Positions 60,026 to 64,000 of a DNA stretch of 64,000 nucleotides are shown here, in pieces. The notes beneath the pieces are model-generated. The model ran no database searches. It had not been told where the DNA came from and worked only from the letters and a program-made list of their open reading frames with translations. Source of the stretch: Solanum dulcamara. Lineage: Eukaryota > Streptophyta > Magnoliopsida > Solanales > Solanaceae. The stretch lies in assembly GCF_947179165.1 (NCBI RefSeq), contig NC_077247.1:15976501-16040500 (forward strand). Direction: 5' to 3'. Positions within the stretch are counted from its first letter, which is position 1. The number at the start of each line of letters is the position of its first letter. Made by a program: the position numbers and the translations under genes.

Positions 60026-60119
60026 TATCAACATTTATATTCGTATTTTTATAATAATATAGATAGATATATATAGATGATGATGAGAGCCTTCCTTTAC
60101 AAGATTTTAATGTGTATGG

Positions 60120-60533
60120 ATCAAATATTAGGGGTGGTAAAATCAAACCCAATTCGCTCAGTCCGTTTAAGTTTCATTTATTAGCTCAATTCATTTTAAT
60201 TCATTAAATATTTGGTTGGTATATAACCTAAATTGACTCGAAAGAAATTTTATCAAAGTACTTCCAAAACACTTTTTTTAAAATTTGATATGTTATATAT
60301 AGCCATAAAAATAAAGAAATAATAATTTTATTAGATATTGAAATAATGTAAAAGAACAAATAAAATAATGAAAACAAGTAGTAATTGAGTTGGGTTGAGT
60401 TTTGATCCGTTCTATAATCCATCACCCAATCTGTTTGACCAAGCAAATTTGGGCTGGGTTGGATTGGGTTTTGACTCATTTTGTTTCTTGACCCATTGTG
60501 ACCCGCTCAAAATTGACTAACTCGCCCAATTGT
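60120..60533. repeat. hAT-like fragment
   Basis: It starts aggggtggtaaaatcaaaccca and contains repeated gggttg/gacccatt words (60395-60520), as in abundant plant hAT-derived elements with aGGGTGGcaaa-type termini. It is cut by the Z LTR at 60534. No 8-bp duplication could be checked because one end is missing. Confidence 0.4.
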
Positions 60534-62364
60534 TGTCATGACCGCGACCCACCGTGACTGGCACCCACACTAACCTTCCAGTGGGAGAATCGATTTTACA
60601 GCCCAAGCTATCACACTTGTGAGATATAACAGTTAAAGATTTGCAGAAGCAGAAATAAATTAAAAAATAATACTGAGTCTCCATAAACTCAGTAAACAAT
60701 CTAAAATACAACTGAAAATGCAGAAACATCCTAGTAATTGAAAGTCATCATACCAAAGCTCTAAACTAAACAAGTCTAAGACAAGAGAATACAACCCCAA
60801 AAGAAGAAGAAAATACAGTCATGAACTAAACTAATGTTTGAATCTATGTCCTGGAAAAATGACTAGAAATTAAGAGAGTCCACAACAGCTTAAAAGAAAC
60901 AACTCACCCTTGAACTCGAACAACAGTCACTCCTCTAAATGAGGTCTCTACGCAGTCGGCTGAATATGTCCTGTACTCAACAAAATACAGAGCAAGTGTA
61001 GTATCAATACACAAAAGCAATGGTGTACTGGTAGGATCACGCGGTTATCCAATAAGCGGATCATACAGTAAACTCAACATAACAAGCACACATGTACAAA
61101 ATAAGTTAACCAATCTCATCTTCAATGATATTCAGCAAGATCACAGTTCAATAACTTTAACATGATATAACTTCACATAAGGGTCCTTTCATGGGACCTA
61201 CAAACATTCCACTTTGTGTCAAAATGTGACACCTGATCCAAGGTTTGTGTTAGAAAGTGACACTCGATCCAAATATGTGTCGGAACATGACACTCGATTC
61301 AATTTATGTGTTGGAATGTGACACCTGATCCCAGCATGCAAAAAGCCACAATTTTATTTTGTATCCAACATTATATCACCAAGAACAGGTTCATCACATA
61401 TCAGTCCAGCAAGTGATCATTTCACATATATTCTAGCATGTTTCCCTACTCGTATAAACATATGCATATCATAAATCAATTTAACAAGTATATGAAACAC
61501 GTAGGGGAAACAAAACCATCACATACCTCGAATTCAAGCTTCAACAACTCTAATATGCTAGAGTTTTCCCTTTGCGGGTTCTTTCTGCTAGTTCTTGGTC
61601 TAAAAATAAGTCACATATACACAAGGATCAATAAAATAGTCTAATTCACAAGAATTATAACATAATTCCCTCCTAGGCTAAGACCCATGAACCTAACCCC
61701 ACCCTAGGGCTATTTCCCACTATTAGTTTCTTGTCAAATCCTCCCCCAATGATTACCAACCATAGTTTCTAGGTTCTGGAAATCAAAGGATGAGTTTAGA
61801 GAGTAAAATCCTTACCTTAAGTGTGGAAAAATGTGGAAAATTGATGAAAATCTCTCTAGGTCGCCTCCTGTCATTCTAGAAACTATTTTTGCAGAAAAGA
61901 ACCATTTCTAGAGTTTTTTACGACTTAAGTCATGATTGTCCCGCTCTGGCGGGACCCATCCCGCTCTGGCCGCCCCGCTCTAGCGGAAGATATCTCGCTT
62001 TGGCAGGATATGTAAAAACAGTGAGCTCAATGTTTGACCTCCAAGCCCCCATTTCACAACACACCCCCTTCCAAAGACGTATTAAAATATATCCTCTACG
62101 CCAAATCCAATTTTTAGAATTTTACTCACCCGAATGCGATTAGGCGAAGTCGTAAATGCTTCATATCATCTTATCTATTAGCGTACCTACTCAAATTAGA
62201 GATTAGATCCCCCACCATTCACATTATCACCCTAGACCTTATCTGACTCATAATTCATTCAAGTCTGACCTAGGCTAAATTTTTCCAAAGTTACTACCCA
62301 AAGTTTTCTGGCCCAAAATGCTTTCCCATTGTCCTATCCATAACAATGGAGATAGTTCATTACA
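60534..62364 (-). repeat. 3' LTR of Z copy 2 (1831 bp)
   Basis: The forward strand starts TGTCATGACCGCGACCC and ends GTTCATTACA. It contains a tandem array of (t/c)gacac(c/t)(t/c)gatcc units at about 61205-61345, matching that of Z copy 1. Pol of the same orientation lies on its right. Confidence 0.87.
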
Positions 62365-64000
62365 ATAGATACCAATTTATCCATCACTCATCCCCGAGTG
62401 ACTATTTAGGGAAAATAGGTCTAAAATATAGATAGAGTAGTACTTGTTTCGTCAAATAGTTGAGGATTCTTGTCTCCTAAGAAGCTTCCTCTATCTAATG
62501 CTATTTCCATTGCACTTAACCATATTGATATGTTTATCCTCAACTTTCGAACATCACAATCAAGGATTGCAACTGGCTCATCCTCATACTGAAGTTCCTT
62601 GTCTAATAACACTGAGTCATATTTAATGATATAATTTCCATCCCCATGGTACTTTTTCAGCATAGATATGTGAAACACCGGGTGCACCTCAGACAAGCTA
62701 GGTGGTAAGACCAATTTGTACGCAGTCAAAGATTTCAAAAGGCCAATATAGCGAGGACTGAGTTGTATTTATTGCCAAACCTCATTAACCCTTTAATTGG
62801 TGACACCTTTAGAAGTACCTGCTCACCAGCCTCGAACTTCATATCCCTTACCTTACGGTTTTCATACGACTTTGAGATGCTAGAAGTTTAGCTTGGATGC
62901 TCCTTATCTTATCTTGAGCATCCCTCACCAAGTCTACCCCCAATGGCTCCACTTCCCCAGCTTCAAACCAACCTATGGGAGACCTGCACGCCCTCCTATA
63001 AAGAGCTTTGAATTGTGTCATTTTAATGCTGGATTGGTAGCTATTTTTGTAAGAGAACTCATACAAAGGCAAAAAATTCTCCCAATGTCCCCCAAAGTCG
63101 ATCACGCATGCCCTCAACATATCTTCCAGCACTTGGATAGTCCTCTCCGATTGTCCATCTGTCAGTGGATGGAAAACCGTGCTGAAAGTGAGTTGAGTTC
63201 CCAAATCTTCATGCAACTTTCCTCAAAATTTAGAAGTAAACTGCATAGTACGGTCTGAAATGATAGAAAGAGTCACCCCGTGCAGCCTTACTATTTTCTT
63301 TACATAAATCCTTGCCAGCTGTTGTGCATTATAGTCCACTCTAATCGGGATAAAGTGTTCTGGCATTTTTAACCTATCAACACCACCCAAATGGACTCAT
63401 ACTTCCCCAAAGTCTTGGGAAGTACCACCACAAAATACATGTCTATCCTCTTCCACTTCCATTCCAGAATGGGCATTCTTTAAAGTAAACCTGTAGGTCT
63501 TTGGTGCTCATATTTTACCTGCTGGCAATTTTGGCACTTGGCTACATAGTCAGATTATTCTTTCTTCGTGCCCGACACCCAATATAGTCATTTCAAGTCT
63601 TCATACATCTTTTGACTCCAGGGTGGATAGAGTATCGCGAATCATGAGATTCAGACAAGATGTTCTTAATTAGGCCATCCACCCAGGGAACATAAATTCT
63701 TCCCCTAAAGTGGAGCACCCCACCTGCATCAAGTGTTGAATCTTGGGCATTGCCCATCAACACCTTTCCTCTAATTTCATTCAAAGTTATATGTTCAAAC
63801 TTCTTGGTTTTGATCTCTTCTATAAAAGTGGGCCTTAGATCAACACTGGCCAACACCCCACCTTTCTCTGAACTGCCTAGTCTTATGAACCTGGCCTCCA
63901 AGGCCTGAATCTCCCTAGTCAGGGGCCTCTTAAGGGCTCCCAAATAAGCTAGACTGCCCATACTAACTAATTTTTGACTCAATGCGTCTGCTACCACATT
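62365..64000 (-). pseudogene. pol relic of Z copy 2, cut by the window edge
   Basis: Reading leftwards on the minus strand: the end of RNase H and the integrase zinc-domain start in an open 134-codon piece (63997-63593), then core segments in shifted frames, then a 122-codon piece (63216-62848) with Gln-Ser-Glu-Arg-Thr, then a C-terminal piece (62738-62421) with Phe-His-Ile-Ser-Met-Leu-Lys-Lys-Tyr. It is collinear with 53640-55290. Breaks occur between the pieces, for example near 63590 and 62840-62750. RT and gag would lie beyond 64000. Confidence 0.85.

Larger units (their letters stand above)
58131..60063 (-). mobile_element. Putative non-autonomous Helitron (about 1.9 kb)
   Basis: On the minus strand the element would start TCTATATTATTATAAAAATA at 60063 after a host A, and end with a hairpin AACGTGCAAATCACGTT (6-bp stem, forward 58143-58159), eight bases, then CTAG followed by host T (forward 58130-58134). 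TC start, CTRR end with a hairpin about 10 bases inside, and A/T flanks are the Helitron hallmarks. There is no Rep/helicase frame. The interior is a degenerate GAC-rich minisatellite and a 489-bp tandem duplication. Weakness: sequence resembling its interior in inverted orientation lies just outside the proposed end (58020-58110). Confidence 0.55.

Overview
The window is nuclear DNA of a flowering plant, most likely a dicot. The evidence is one intron-containing plant gene of a cell-wall family, set in about 58 kb of nested transposable elements (long-LTR Ty3 retrotransposons primed by initiator tRNA-Met, a LINE, Mutator, Harbinger, hAT and Helitron-type DNA elements). The LTR style resembles Solanaceae repeats, but that is recollection and I could not test it. 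I see no bacterial-style operon, tRNA, rRNA or CRISPR locus.

Layout. 1-7943: a decayed Ty3 element, family 'W', with a partial 5' LTR, primer site, gag-pol relics and a 3' LTR. 7944-10303: a second W copy in the opposite orientation (primer site plus one LTR). 10304-11803: part of another LTR. 11804-17277: two truncated LTRs of a long-LTR family 'X'. 17278-20471: an LTR fragment 'V', split by a solo LTR 'Y' with a perfect target duplication. 20472-21689: no gene seen. 21690-25894: a Harbinger-like element split by a 3.2 kb 5'-truncated LINE with a 17-bp target duplication.

25987-29015, minus strand: the only intact gene. It is an eight-exon GDPDL (SHV3-like) gene predicted to encode a 776-residue GPI-anchored protein with two glycerophosphodiester phosphodiesterase-like domains that lack the usual catalytic residues. 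Its upstream region (from about 29111) is duplicated in tandem at 32243-33275. The copy next to the gene has since received a TRIM-like element and a MULE; the distal copy preserves both empty sites.

33276-39440: LTR fragments and a long-LTR element without coding capacity. 39450-40558 plus 51735-57070: gag-pol and 3' LTR of a decayed chromovirus, family 'Z', split inside gag by a complete 11.2 kb X element (40559-51734, minus, both LTRs, TSD cacaa). 58131-60063: a putative Helitron carrying a degenerate minisatellite and a 489-bp tandem duplication. 60534-64000: another Z copy on the minus strand, running off the window.

The retroelement genes are disrupted by stops, frameshifts or deletions, so apart from the GDPDL gene the window is a record of insertions. 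Its most informative signals are structural: paralogous empty sites, a patch of perfect identity between otherwise diverged LTRs, inverted retroelement pairs that could give hairpin transcripts, and a LINE 3' region with a repeated intron-end-like motif.
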